Source: Pseudomonas taeanensis MS-3
Lineage (GTDB): Bacteria; Pseudomonadota; Gammaproteobacteria; Pseudomonadales; Pseudomonadaceae
Assembly (NCBI RefSeq): GCF_000498575.2
Contig: NZ_AWSQ01000002.1
Span: forward strand, 175,115 to 239,114
Length of the DNA stretch: 64,000 bases
Direction of reading: 5' to 3'
Shown here: positions 26,237-34,599 of the stretch, piece after piece
Layout: every line of letters starts with the position of its first letter
Numbering within the stretch: position 1 is the stretch's first letter
Translations under genes and position numbers: made by a program
The notes under the pieces: model-generated
Told to the model about the DNA's origin: nothing
Seen by the model: the letters and a program-made list of their open reading frames with translations, nothing else
Databases searched by the model: none

Positions 26237-26920
26237 TCAGAGCGCCGTGGCGCAGTGCGTCTGAGCAATTTCGGCCTGCCACGCGGCCAATACCCGCCGC
26301 CGCCACCAGTCGCTGCCTTCGATCAGCTGGCGGATCAGCGCCTGCTGTTGCGCGTCCCCGGCGAACTGCTGCGGGCGTGGCAATACCGGTAGCTGCGGGA
26401 GCAGGGTTTGGTAGGCCTGCAGCTGCTCGTCGCTGCTCTGCTGCGAGTCGCTGGGGCAGGGCAGTAACGGCAGCTGCGGGCACAGGTAGAACAGCAGCTG
26501 GCGGGTTGCCCTGTGCACCTGCGCGCTGGCGAACAACGCCAGGCTGCACCCATCGAGCAGCTCTGTGGCCAACGGCAGGCCCTCGGCGCCACGGCTCTCG
26601 GCGATTTGCCCCCAGCGTGGCGCCAGCTCCTGGCGAATGAAGCCATCCAGGCGCACGGCCAGCTCATCCACGCTCAAGCCCTGAAAATCCAGCCCAGAGC
26701 AGTCCTTGAGGATGCGCAGGTAGGTCTTGTCGACCAGGGTGCGACCGGCGTTCTGCCAGCCGCAGCCGGCGGCCTTGACCAGGCTGCCATACAGCTGCAG
26801 CAACAGGGCGTTCTCGCTGCTGCGCGCGTCGTTACCCGAGGCAAACGCCGGATGCGGCTGTTGCCAGGCCCGACACAGGTGCTCGCCGATCTGGACGAGG
26901 CGCAGGTTATCCAGGGTCAT
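26237..26920 (-). CDS. Conserved-looking protein of unknown function
   Basis: Seen: 227 residues from the ATG at 26918-26920, with GGAG eight bases upstream. The sequence is helical and rich in Leu, Gln and Ala, with no signal peptide or membrane segment. Landmarks include MTLDNLRLVQIGEHLCRAWQ, a KAAGCGWQNAGRTLVDKTYL segment and DWWRRRVLAAWQAEIAQTHC near the end. I do not recognise a family. It lies between the taurine genes and the exporter genes but on the opposite strand, so it is not part of their transcript. Codon use looks like its neighbours, and the ribosome site makes it likely to be real. Confidence 0.6.
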   Translation of the reverse strand: MTLDNLRLVQIGEHLCRAWQQPHPAFASGNDARSSENALLLQLYGSLVKAAGCGWQNAGRTLVDKTYLRILKDCSGLDFQGLSVDELAVRLDGFIRQELAPRWGQIAESRGAEGLPLATELLDGCSLALFASAQVHRATRQLLFYLCPQLPLLPCPSDSQQSSDEQLQAYQTLLPQLPVLPRPQQFAGDAQQQALIRQLIEGSDWWRRRVLAAWQAEIAQTHCATAL

Positions 26921-27202
26921 ATGCTTTCTCCGCGTGGCCATGCACGCGCTCAATGAGTCATTCGCAGGCACCGTCCTACGCTCAGGCAGGGCCGCGGCCT
27001 GGCGGGTTGCGAAGGCGTACGCGCATCACTATATGGGCAACCGTTGCGGCCGATTAGCGCCAGCTGACGCCCGCGGTCTGGGCCAAGCGCGCAGGTGTCG
27101 GCTGGCCCCTATGACGGCATCGTCGTGGTCCTAATGGGGCGGCGGAGGTTTCTCTAGCATCGAGACCCAGTGTTTTCATAACCACAGGGTGTAGGTGAGC
27201 AC

Positions 27203-28276
27203 ATGACAATAAAACAGCACCACACGATCCCGCCCATGCACAGCCAGTCTGTGGATGAGGCGCAGCAGTCGACGTCCTGGCTGGTGCGTCGCCAGCAGAA
27301 GCTCAACCTGTTGCTGCCGGGGATCATCGCCTCGCTGATAGTCGCCGCCAGCGCTTCCTTCCTCTCCGAGCATTACGGTGCACCGGTAATGCTGATGGCC
27401 CTGTTGCTGGGCATGGCGCTGGGTTTTCTCTCCGAGGAAGGGCGAGCGGTTGCCGGTATCCGTTTCACCTCCAGCACCATCCTGCGTATCGGCGTGGCCC
27501 TGCTGGGCATGCGCATCACCCTGGAGCAGATCCTCTCGCTGGGTGGCACGCTGATGGCGGTGGTGATAGGGGCGGTGTTCCTGACCATCAGTTTCGGCAT
27601 CCTCCTCTCTCGGCTGCTCGGCCAGTCACGCGACTTCGGCGTTCTCAGCGGCGGCAGCGTGGGCATCTGTGGCGCCTCGGCGGCGCTGGCGATTTCCGCG
27701 GTACTGCCGCAGAACAAGGACAGCGAGCGCAACACCATCTTCACCGTGATCAGCGTGACCGCGCTGAGCACCATTGCGATGATCGCTTACCCGCCCATTG
27801 CCCAATGGTTTGGCCTGGATGCCCAGCAAGCCGGGGTATTCCTCGGTGCGACCATTCACGATGTGGCCCAGGTGGTCGGCGCCGGCTACAGCATGTCGGA
27901 TGAAACCGGCGATACCGCAACCGTGGTCAAGCTGCTGCGCGTGGCGATGCTGGTGCCGATCGTCTTCAGCCTGTCGTTGCTGATGCGCAAGCGTGGCGCG
28001 GCAGATGGCCCGCGCCCGGCGTTGCCGTTGCCTCTGTTCATCATCTTTTTCGTGTTGTTCGTCGCCATTAACAGCAGTGGAGTAGCCTCGACCCAGGTAC
28101 AGGAATTTGCCGGCGATGTGTCGCGCTGGTGCCTGATCACCGCGATTGCCGCGCTGGGGATGAAGACTTCGCTGAAGTCGCTGCTGGAAGTCGGCTGGCG
28201 TCCGGCTACGCTGTTGGTCAGTGAAACCCTGTTTCTCGCCACGCTGATTCTGTTCGCGGTGAAGTGGCTGGGCTGA
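27203..28276 (+). CDS. YeiH/UPF0324-family putative sulfate/sulfite exporter (TauZ-like)
   Basis: Seen: 357 residues with about ten membrane segments after a polar start of roughly 35 residues. Family landmarks are ILRIGVALLGMRITLEQI, GGSVGICGASAALAISAVLP with the conserved Cys, and GATIHDVAQVVGAGYS. YPPIAQWFGL lies in between. Known: COG2855 members named TauZ lie beside taurine genes in sulfonate degraders and are proposed to export sulfate or sulfite. The ATG has GTAGGTGAG just upstream. Inferred: exports the sulfite released by Xsc. The next gene encodes a second, unrelated exporter family with the same expected job. Confidence 0.88.
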   Translation: MTIKQHHTIPPMHSQSVDEAQQSTSWLVRRQQKLNLLLPGIIASLIVAASASFLSEHYGAPVMLMALLLGMALGFLSEEGRAVAGIRFTSSTILRIGVALLGMRITLEQILSLGGTLMAVVIGAVFLTISFGILLSRLLGQSRDFGVLSGGSVGICGASAALAISAVLPQNKDSERNTIFTVISVTALSTIAMIAYPPIAQWFGLDAQQAGVFLGATIHDVAQVVGAGYSMSDETGDTATVVKLLRVAMLVPIVFSLSLLMRKRGAADGPRPALPLPLFIIFFVLFVAINSSGVASTQVQEFAGDVSRWCLITAIAALGMKTSLKSLLEVGWRPATLLVSETLFLATLILFAVKWLG

Positions 28277-28396
28277 GAGCTTGTGAAAAAACTCCCGCCT
28301 GTTGCGACCGCCTCCAGTCGCCCGCTGCTGACGTTGCGCTACGCCGCGAACACCTGGAGATGGCCTCGCGACGGCGTTCGGTATTTTCACGACCTC
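28277..28396. repeat. 120-bp element with inverted ends, possible MITE
   Basis: GAGCTTGTGAAAA at the left and TTTTCACGACCTC at the right match as inverted repeats at 11 of 13 positions. The element starts with the first base after the exporter stop codon. It has no coding capacity and could also serve as a transcript end. Confidence 0.4.
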
Positions 28397-28506
28397 TGAG
28401 GCAAGCGCCAGAGATGACTTGCACAGGCCCCGCCTGATCAGCAGACTGCCGCCCGCGCGGTAACTGCAAGGGTACGCCGCCTGGCGTGCCCGGCAATGGA
28501 GGTGGC

Positions 28507-29280
28507 ATGAGTCTGCAGGTACATGTTTTTTTTCTGCTGTGTGTGGCCCTGGCCACTGTCGCTCAGAGCCTCACCGGCTTCGCCTTCGGCCTGATCCTGC
28601 TCGGCCTGGTCGCCACCCTGCAAGTGCTGCCGCTGACCGAGGTGGCGGTGGTGATCAGCATCCTTACCTTGGGCAACGCCCTGGGCACCCTGGGCGGGCC
28701 TAAACCGCAACTAGACCGAGCAGTGTTGATGCCCGTGCTGATCAGCAGCCTGCTCGGGGTCAGCCTGGGCATCTGGGGGCTCGGCGCTCTGGAGGGTGGG
28801 CAAATTGTCTGGCTACGCCTGTTGCTGGGTGGGCTGATCGTCGTTGCCAGCCTGATGCTGGTGGTGCAAAGCAAACCGCAAGCGCAACTGTCTGGGCAAC
28901 CCTCGTTCTGGCTGGCCGGAGGCCTGTGCGGGCTGCTCAATGGCATGTTCTCCAGCGGCGGGCCACCGATCGTCTATCACCTGTATCGCCAGCCCCTGGG
29001 CTACGAGGTGATCCGCAATACCCTGATCACGGTGTTTGCCGCCAACGCGGCGGCGCGCCTGGGCCTGGTCATGGCGCAAGGGCAACTGACTCTCTCAACC
29101 CTGTGGCTGAGTGCCGAAGCCTTGCCGCTGGTGCTGCTGCTCAGTTGGCTGGTGCGCCGTTATCCGCCGAAGTTGTCGCTGCGCACCGTGCGTTGGCTGG
29201 TCTTCGTGCTGATGGCGTTGGCCGGTGTCAGCCTGATCTGGGATTCGTTGCCGGGGGTGTTGGCGGCCCGTGCGGTCTGA
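28507..29280 (+). CDS. TauE/SafE-family putative sulfite exporter
   Basis: Seen: 257 residues from the ATG at 28507, which has GGAGG seven bases upstream. About eight membrane segments are predicted. TVAQSLTGFAFGLILLGL near the N terminus and LCGLLNGMFSSGGPPIVYHLY in the middle are the paired glycine-rich motifs of the family. Known: TauE of Cupriavidus (COG0730) is induced with taurine and is proposed to export sulfite. Inferred: exports sulfite made by Xsc, alongside the TauZ-like protein. General anion transport remains possible because this family is broad. Confidence 0.87.
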   Translation: MSLQVHVFFLLCVALATVAQSLTGFAFGLILLGLVATLQVLPLTEVAVVISILTLGNALGTLGGPKPQLDRAVLMPVLISSLLGVSLGIWGLGALEGGQIVWLRLLLGGLIVVASLMLVVQSKPQAQLSGQPSFWLAGGLCGLLNGMFSSGGPPIVYHLYRQPLGYEVIRNTLITVFAANAAARLGLVMAQGQLTLSTLWLSAEALPLVLLLSWLVRRYPPKLSLRTVRWLVFVLMALAGVSLIWDSLPGVLAARAV

Positions 29281-29341
29281 GTGCGGACCGTACTGGTGAT
29301 TCAGCCCCCCTGCCAAGGCCACAAATAAACTTTCGCTGCAT

Positions 29342-29370
29342 GGGAATAAAACCCGCTCGCGGTTCGTATA
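29342..29370 (+). promoter_or_regulatory. Candidate ECF-sigma promoter
   Basis: GGGAATAAA (29342-29350) and CGTATA (29365-29370) are separated by 14 bases. This resembles the GGAA/CGT pattern of promoters read by ECF sigma factors. It lies about 50 bases before the first gene of the operon that encodes an ECF sigma factor. Inferred: autoregulation. Confidence 0.5.
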
Positions 29371-29421
29371 CCTGATGAGTACGACGCCTTTAGCAGGCCT
29401 TAACCTTCGGAGAAAACCGCC

Positions 29422-29859
29422 ATGCAGCAGAAACTGATAGCCGTTCTGTCCCTCTCGTCCGCCCTCGGCTTCGCCCAGATTGCTCATGCAGGTCCGGCCA
29501 GCGATGCCGCCAGCGCGCACTTCCAGGCAATTGGCAGCGGTGATCTGAACCAGCTGATGGCCGCTTATGCCGCTGATGCGCAGTTGAACTGGGTCGGCGG
29601 TCCGCTGGACGGCCGCTACCAGGGGGCGGACAGCATTGGCCAACTGTGGCAACGCTTCGCCAAGGCCCAGGGCCCGCTGCAGGTCAGCCAGGCTGGACTG
29701 CAGGAGGCGGCCAACCCCAAGGGCGCCACGGTCACCGCCGACGTGCGTTTCAGCGGCAAGCAGCCGATCAACGTGCGTTATGTGCTGACCTATCGCGCCG
29801 GCAAGATCGCCAACGAGACCTGGCAAGTGGTGCCGGCGCTGGCGACCAGCGCTTATTGA
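29422..29859 (+). CDS. Secreted SnoaL/NTF2-like protein
   Basis: Seen: 145 residues. A signal peptide ends after AHA (about residue 23). The mature protein has the SnoaL-like pattern ASAHFQAIGSGDLNQLMAAY, then AQLNWVGGPLDGRYQG and a short beta-rich end. Known: NTF2-like folds bind small ligands or act as enzymes. It is the first gene after the candidate ECF promoter, with CGGAGA nine bases before its ATG, and it precedes the sigma gene by 60 bases. Inferred: a periplasmic stress-response or ligand-binding protein of the ECF regulon. The actual function is unknown. Confidence 0.75.
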   Translation: MQQKLIAVLSLSSALGFAQIAHAGPASDAASAHFQAIGSGDLNQLMAAYAADAQLNWVGGPLDGRYQGADSIGQLWQRFAKAQGPLQVSQAGLQEAANPKGATVTADVRFSGKQPINVRYVLTYRAGKIANETWQVVPALATSAY

Positions 29860-29919
29860 TGATGGCCGGGTCCTGTTGCCCGGTGTGCCTTCTCGAGATC
29901 GACGCTGTGGAACATTCCG

Positions 29920-30426
29920 ATGAGCGCTGACAGCGAGACGCTGCTGACCTGCATCCCCCGTCTGCGCCGCTATGCCCGTGCGCTGGTGGGCGACCGGACG
30001 GCGGCAGACGATCTGGTGCAGGACACCCTGGAGCGCGCCTGGGGCAAGTTTTCCCTGTGGCGGCGCGGCAGCGATATGCGTGCCTGGCTGTTCGGCATCA
30101 TGCACAACCTGCACGTCGATCAACGGCGCAAGCCGAGGCTCGACACCCAAGAGCTGGACGAGGAAGCCAGCGAACTGGCCAGCCCCGCCAGCCCGCCAGA
30201 CGCCCTGGCGTTGCGCGACCTGCAGTCGGCCCTGAGCCAGCTGCCGGACGAGCAGCGCGAGGTGCTGTTGCTGGTGGCGCTGCAGGAAATGAGCTACGAG
30301 CAGGTGGCCAGCACCCTGGGTATCCCCGTCGGCACCGTGATGTCGCGGTTGTCGCGGGGCCGGGAGCGGCTGCGCCTGTTGATGGATGGGCGTGCCGCGA
30401 GTGTCGCGTTGAAGGTGGTGAAATGA
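29920..30426 (+). CDS. ECF RNA polymerase sigma factor
   Basis: Seen: 168 residues covering sigma regions 2 (LVGDRTAADDLVQDTLERAW, FGIMHNLHVDQRRK) and 4 (LSQLPDEQREVLLLVALQEMSYEQVASTLGIPVGTVMSRLSRGRERL, cited here in outline). There is no C-terminal extension. Its stop overlaps the start of the anti-sigma gene in ATGA, so the two proteins are made together. Known: such pairs switch on a small regulon when the membrane anti-sigma protein senses a signal. Inferred: reads the GGGAATAAA/CGTATA promoter before this operon. Confidence 0.92.
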   Translation: MSADSETLLTCIPRLRRYARALVGDRTAADDLVQDTLERAWGKFSLWRRGSDMRAWLFGIMHNLHVDQRRKPRLDTQELDEEASELASPASPPDALALRDLQSALSQLPDEQREVLLLVALQEMSYEQVASTLGIPVGTVMSRLSRGRERLRLLMDGRAASVALKVVK

Positions 30427-31235
30427 GCCGAATAGAGATCCACGAGCACGAGCTGCAGGCCTATGTCGACGGGCTCCTGCCAGAGTCTCGGCGGGGCGAG
30501 GTCGAGGCCTATCTCGCCAGCCATCCGCGTGAGGCGCAACGGCTGCAACGCTACCAGCAGCAGAATCGCGAGATTCGCGCGCTGTTCGATCCGGTGCTGG
30601 ATGAGCCGGTGCCCGAGCAGCTGCGGGCGGCCGCTTTGGTGCCAGCCACCGCGCGCGCTTCACAGCGGCTGTGGCCGCGCCTGGTGGCCGGGCTGCTGAT
30701 CGCCTGTTTCAGTGGCGGCGCGGGCTGGCTGCTGCGCGGCGAGTTGCAGCCGCCGCGGCTGGTGCAACTGGATGGCGAGCAGTGGCAGCGCGCATCGCAG
30801 CCCGCCAGTTTTGCCCGCCAGGCGGCGATTGCCCATGTGGTGTACAGCCCCGATGTGCGTCGCCCGGTGGAGATCGGCGCCGATCAGGAGGATCAGCTGG
30901 TGGCCTGGCTGTCGAAACGCCTGAACGCCAAGATCCAGGCCCCGAGCCTGGGCAGCCTCGGTTACGAGTTGATCGGCGGGCGTTTGCTGCCGGGTAACAG
31001 CGGCCCGGTGGCGCAGTTCATGTACCACGATGGCAGCGGTCAGCGCCTGACCCTGTACGTCTCCACCGAGAACAACAGTAACCAGAACACCGGCTTCCAC
31101 TTCGCCGAGGAAGGTCCGGTCAACGTCTTCTATTGGATCGATGGCCCGTTCGGCTATGCGCTGTCCGCGGGCATCGACAAGGGTGAGCTGGTGCGAGTCG
31201 CCAGCGCGGTTTACGCACAACTCCAGCACAAGTGA
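30423..31235 (+). CDS. Membrane anti-sigma factor
   Basis: Seen: 270 residues. The N-terminal cytoplasmic part (about 1-84) opens with IHEHELQAYVDGLLPESRRGEVEAYL, shown here only in outline, which is the usual anti-sigma helix pattern. One membrane segment lies at about 85-104 (LVAGLLIACFSGGAGWLL). The remaining 165 residues form the periplasmic domain, which contains GGRLLPGNSGPVAQFMYHD and a beta-rich end. The Cys-containing zinc motif of ZAS anti-sigma proteins is absent. It overlaps the sigma gene by four bases. Inferred: holds the ECF sigma inactive until a periplasmic signal arrives. Confidence 0.85.
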   Translation: MSRIEIHEHELQAYVDGLLPESRRGEVEAYLASHPREAQRLQRYQQQNREIRALFDPVLDEPVPEQLRAAALVPATARASQRLWPRLVAGLLIACFSGGAGWLLRGELQPPRLVQLDGEQWQRASQPASFARQAAIAHVVYSPDVRRPVEIGADQEDQLVAWLSKRLNAKIQAPSLGSLGYELIGGRLLPGNSGPVAQFMYHDGSGQRLTLYVSTENNSNQNTGFHFAEEGPVNVFYWIDGPFGYALSAGIDKGELVRVASAVYAQLQHK

Positions 31236-31244
31236 GTCCAGCCT

Positions 31245-31730
31245 ATGCACCTTTCAACCGGCCGTTTGCGCCGAGGTATTCGCCTGCGCCAGGTTCTGCT
31301 CGGCGCCGTGTTGCTGCTGCCCGGTACCACGGTTTTCGCCGAGCAGGGACATAGCGCACATGGCAGCAGTCTCGACGCGGAGCCGTCGGCGCCCTTCGTT
31401 GCCAGCAGCGCCCATTCGTTCGCCGAGCTGATGGACCAGGCCATGGGGGCGATGGATCAGGGCATGCGCGCCGCGCCCATGCATGGCGACCCGGACCAGG
31501 ACTTCGTCAGCATGATGATTCCCCACCATCAGGGCGCCGTGGACATGGCCAAGGCCCTGCTGCTGAACGGCACGGACCCGGAAATGCGTAACCTGGCGCT
31601 GTCGATCATCACCGAACAGCAGAATGAAATCCGCCTGATGCGGGCCTGGCAGCAACGCCAGGCCGAGCCAACGACACCCCCTCAAGGCAGCGCGGCTGCG
31701 CCTGTGCAACCCGAAGGAGCGACCCGATGA
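31245..31730 (+). CDS. Secreted DUF305 protein
   Basis: Seen: 161 residues with a signal peptide ending near FAEQG (about residue 33). A His-rich HSAHGSS follows, then the DUF305 core DFVSMMIPHHQGAVDMAKALL and IITEQQNEIRLMRAW. Known: DUF305 proteins are ferritin-like helical bundles, some linked to copper tolerance, and often carry metal-binding histidines and methionines. It starts nine bases after the anti-sigma stop and overlaps the next gene by four bases. Inferred: a periplasmic metal- or oxidant-related member of the ECF operon. Confidence 0.85.
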   Translation: MHLSTGRLRRGIRLRQVLLGAVLLLPGTTVFAEQGHSAHGSSLDAEPSAPFVASSAHSFAELMDQAMGAMDQGMRAAPMHGDPDQDFVSMMIPHHQGAVDMAKALLLNGTDPEMRNLALSIITEQQNEIRLMRAWQQRQAEPTTPPQGSAAAPVQPEGATR

Positions 31731-33127
31731 AACAGACTCACACCAGCCTATTGTCCCTCGGCCTGGCCATGGCGCTTGCCAGCGCCTCGGCCATGGCCGC
31801 ACCCAGCCCGCAGGACCGGGTCTACAGTGCCGACCAGAACAGCAATACGGTCTCGGTGATCGACCCCTCCAGCAACCGCCTGTTGGGGCAGATTCGCCTG
31901 GGAAATCCGCGCCCGGACATTCTCTCGCCACTCTACAAGGGTGAGATCAACGTGCATGGGCTGGGCTTCTCGCCCGACCACCAGACCCTGATCGCGATCT
32001 CCAACGGCTCCAACTCGGTGGCCTTCATCGACACCGCGAGCAACAAGGTCAAGGCCATCAGCTATATCGGTCGCTCGCCCCATGAGGGTTTCTTCAGTGC
32101 CGACGGCAAGGAAGTCTGGGTGACGGTGCGCGGCGCCGATTACATTTCGGTGATTGATGCCAAGACCTATGAGGAAACCCGTCGCATCCACACGGCGCCC
32201 GGCCCCGGCATGCTGCTGTTCCACCCGGACGGCAAGCGCGCCTTCGTGGTGCACAGCTTCAGCCCGGAAGTGGCGGTGATCGATGTCGCCAGCCATAAAG
32301 TGGTCAAGCGCATCGCCGTGACCAGTCCCTTCTCGCCGTTCCTCCAGCTGAGCCCCGACGCCAAGGAACTGTGGATGACCCACAAGGATGTCGGCAAGGT
32401 CACCCGCATCGACCTCGACAGCCTGACGGTCAAGGAGGTGTTCGACACCGGCTTTATCAGTAACCACCTGGCTTTCGCCGAGACCGCGCGCGGCACCCTG
32501 GCCTACGTCACCGTCGGCGGCGAGAACCGGGTCAAGGTCTACACCACCGAGAGCCCACCGCAATTGCTCGCCAGCCTGGGAGTGGGTGCGCTGCCGCACG
32601 GTATCTGGGCGTCCGACGATGGCTCGCGGGTCTATGTAGGGCTGGAGAATGGCGATGCGGTCGAGGTCATCGACACCGCCAACGACCGCATCATCGCCCG
32701 CGTACCGGTCGGCCAGTCGCCCCAGGCCCTGGTCTATCTGTCGAATGCGGTGCCGGCAGGCGATGGTCGCGCCAACCTGCAGCCGCGCGGCAATGGCGAG
32801 CCGCACAACGTAGCACTCAAGGCCAAGCAGGGGGAGGGCGGCGGCTTCGTGGTGGCGCGTAATCTGGGGTTGGTCGACTCGCTGGACGTTGCGCTGTTCA
32901 AGCTCAAGCCCGAGACGCTGTATAGCCTCTACCTCAGCGGACAGAAGCAGCCGGTGGCGAGTTTCAAGACCAACGCCGCAGGGGCGGCCAATGGCAGCGC
33001 CATCGGCCCGCTGCGCGAGGTGGTCAACTCGTTGTCGAAGCGTGAGGTCACGCCGGCTACCTTGCTGGTCATGCAGGGCGACGGCGCCCTGGACAGCAGC
33101 AAGGCGGTGCTCAGCAGCGTGCCCTGA
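31727..33127 (+). CDS. Secreted YncE-like beta-propeller protein
   Basis: Seen: 466 residues with a signal peptide ending after AMA (about residue 24). Seven or so repeats of about 42 residues follow with the YVTN/YncE pattern, for example VSVIDPSSNRLLGQI, VAFIDTASNKVKAI, VAVIDVASHKVVKRI and VEVIDTANDRIIARV. The last 120 residues form a different, beta-rich domain. It overlaps the DUF305 gene in ATGA. Known: YncE propellers occur in the periplasm, often in metal- or redox-related operons, with no settled reaction. Inferred: works with the DUF305 protein in the same ECF response. Confidence 0.85.
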   Translation: MKQTHTSLLSLGLAMALASASAMAAPSPQDRVYSADQNSNTVSVIDPSSNRLLGQIRLGNPRPDILSPLYKGEINVHGLGFSPDHQTLIAISNGSNSVAFIDTASNKVKAISYIGRSPHEGFFSADGKEVWVTVRGADYISVIDAKTYEETRRIHTAPGPGMLLFHPDGKRAFVVHSFSPEVAVIDVASHKVVKRIAVTSPFSPFLQLSPDAKELWMTHKDVGKVTRIDLDSLTVKEVFDTGFISNHLAFAETARGTLAYVTVGGENRVKVYTTESPPQLLASLGVGALPHGIWASDDGSRVYVGLENGDAVEVIDTANDRIIARVPVGQSPQALVYLSNAVPAGDGRANLQPRGNGEPHNVALKAKQGEGGGFVVARNLGLVDSLDVALFKLKPETLYSLYLSGQKQPVASFKTNAAGAANGSAIGPLREVVNSLSKREVTPATLLVMQGDGALDSSKAVLSSVP

Positions 33128-33149
33128 GCTCGCGCAATCGAGGTGGCGG

Positions 33150-33413
33150 TTACTCCGCCGCCTCGTCCTTGCCCAGCTCGCTGAGAGCATCCGGCTGGTT
33201 CTTGAAGGCCTTGGCGAAGATATCGCGGTTCTTCGCCATGAAGATGCCCAGCTCCTCGCCTTGTTGCTCGCTCAGCGAGGGCACGGCCTTCTGCAACACA
33301 TCGGTGAGCAGCTCGGCCAGTTCGAGCATCTTGTCGTGACGATCGGCTTCGGCCTTATCCATAAATAAACGCTCCAGATCGCGACTGCTGCGGTACACCA
33401 CTTCGACGGCCAT
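33150..33413 (-). CDS. yebG: DNA damage-inducible protein YebG
   Basis: Seen: 87 residues with the YebG pattern MAVEVVYRSSRDLERLFMDK, KMLELAELLTDVLQ and an acidic tail. GAGGTGATGA lies directly before the start. The perfect LexA box at 33455-33470 lies about 40 bases upstream. Known: yebG is a small SOS gene of unknown biochemical role in Escherichia coli and Pseudomonas. It is convergent with the YncE-like gene. Confidence 0.92.
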   Translation of the reverse strand: MAVEVVYRSSRDLERLFMDKAEADRHDKMLELAELLTDVLQKAVPSLSEQQGEELGIFMAKNRDIFAKAFKNQPDALSELGKDEAAE

Positions 33414-33454
33414 TCATCACCTCTACGCCTTCACGCTGATAGGGTTGCAAGAAA

Positions 33455-33470
33455 CTGTTTATTCATACAG
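33455..33470 (-). promoter_or_regulatory. LexA (SOS) box of yebG
   Basis: CTGTTTATTCATACAG fits the gammaproteobacterial consensus CTGT-N8-ACAG exactly. It lies 42 bases before the yebG start. Confidence 0.92.
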
Positions 33471-33568
33471 TGGTTGCGCAGTGTAATGCAGTCGGCCGGG
33501 CCTGGATAGTCCATCCGAGTGTTCAGGGGGGCGGCCAGGTGTGAGCTCCGATCAGCACGGCGTGCACA

Positions 33569-34387
33569 TCAGTGGGTGTAGCGGTGGACGATCCGCTCGA
33601 TTTCCCCCGACTTACGCAAGCGCTCAATGGCCGCGTTCAGTTGGCGGACGAAATCAGCCTTGAATGGAAAGCGCGCGTTATCGGTGTTGCTGTAGCCGAC
33701 ATGCCCGTGTTCCACGCTAATGGTCGGCCCCTCGACGAGCGGTGTGGCGTCATTGGGGTCATACAGGCCATCGCGGCGCATTAGCGCCAGTTCGGCGAGA
33801 ATCGCCAGACGTTCGTTGAAGTAGCAGTCGATGCGCTGGCGCAGCAGCTTTTGCAGGTTGGCGCGATTGCCCGGTGCCTCCTCGATCAGGATCAGCCCAC
33901 GGCGTACCGCGTGCCAGAAGGGTTGGTCCGCCGACAGGTAGCCCGGATTATTGCCGAAGCGCAGCCCCTGGTAGTCGCCCGGCCAACGCTTTCTTGGGCC
34001 TTTGGCAAACACCTGGTGGTGGCAGAACACTACCACCCGCTCCTCGAGGATCGGCACCGAATAGGGCGCTATCCAGGGTCGCTCCCGCGGGCGGTGGTAG
34101 GGCGGCACTATGGCCAGCGCGCGCCCGGCCTCGACCTCGGCCAAGGCGCGGCGCCAGGGTTGTGGCTCCAGCTTGAGGCGGTAGCCACGTAGCTGCGGTT
34201 CGGCCGCGCGCAGGATGTCGGCGTAGATACCGGCGGCTTCATCGCCCGTGCGGTAGGAGTAGGGGGGGTAGGCTTCGTCGAGCAGCAGGGTCACCAAGGT
34301 GTCGGCGCAGGCAGCCATGGGCGCCAGGAACAGCAGCGCCAGCAGGGGCAAGGTGCTGGCCAGCCGGCGTGCTACGCATCTGATCAT
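33569..34387 (-). CDS. Periplasmic amino-acid-type solute-binding-like protein
   Basis: Seen: 272 residues. The signal peptide ends near CADTL (about residue 28). The mature start LVTLLLDEAYPPYSYRTGDEAAGIYADIL is the opening of the SBP_bac_3 fold, shown in outline. QPWRRALAEVEAGRALAIVPPY and GEIERIVHRYTH, the latter at the end, fit the same fold. No ABC permease or ATPase gene is adjacent. It is divergent from a histidine kinase and an HD-GYP regulator, with starts about 210 bases apart. Known: orphan members of this family sometimes act as sensory partners of membrane kinases. Inferred: a ligand sensor for the adjacent kinase. Confidence 0.82.
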   Translation of the reverse strand: MIRCVARRLASTLPLLALLFLAPMAACADTLVTLLLDEAYPPYSYRTGDEAAGIYADILRAAEPQLRGYRLKLEPQPWRRALAEVEAGRALAIVPPYHRPRERPWIAPYSVPILEERVVVFCHHQVFAKGPRKRWPGDYQGLRFGNNPGYLSADQPFWHAVRRGLILIEEAPGNRANLQKLLRQRIDCYFNERLAILAELALMRRDGLYDPNDATPLVEGPTISVEHGHVGYSNTDNARFPFKADFVRQLNAAIERLRKSGEIERIVHRYTH

Positions 34388-34599
34388 TGGTTTCTCTCGG
34401 TTGCCCCGCCACGGCTGGGCATGCAGGCGGCAGGGTCAGGCAATGCCTACTCTTCATCTATAGACCACGCGGTACGATCAGGCGAAGTGTTACCTGGTCC
34501 AGGTGGGCTATGGTGATAGATGAACGTTTCACCCTCGTCCACTTGCGCTACCGACCTCAGGTGCAAGTCGAACTCGCCTGCGATCGGCGGGGGTACCTG

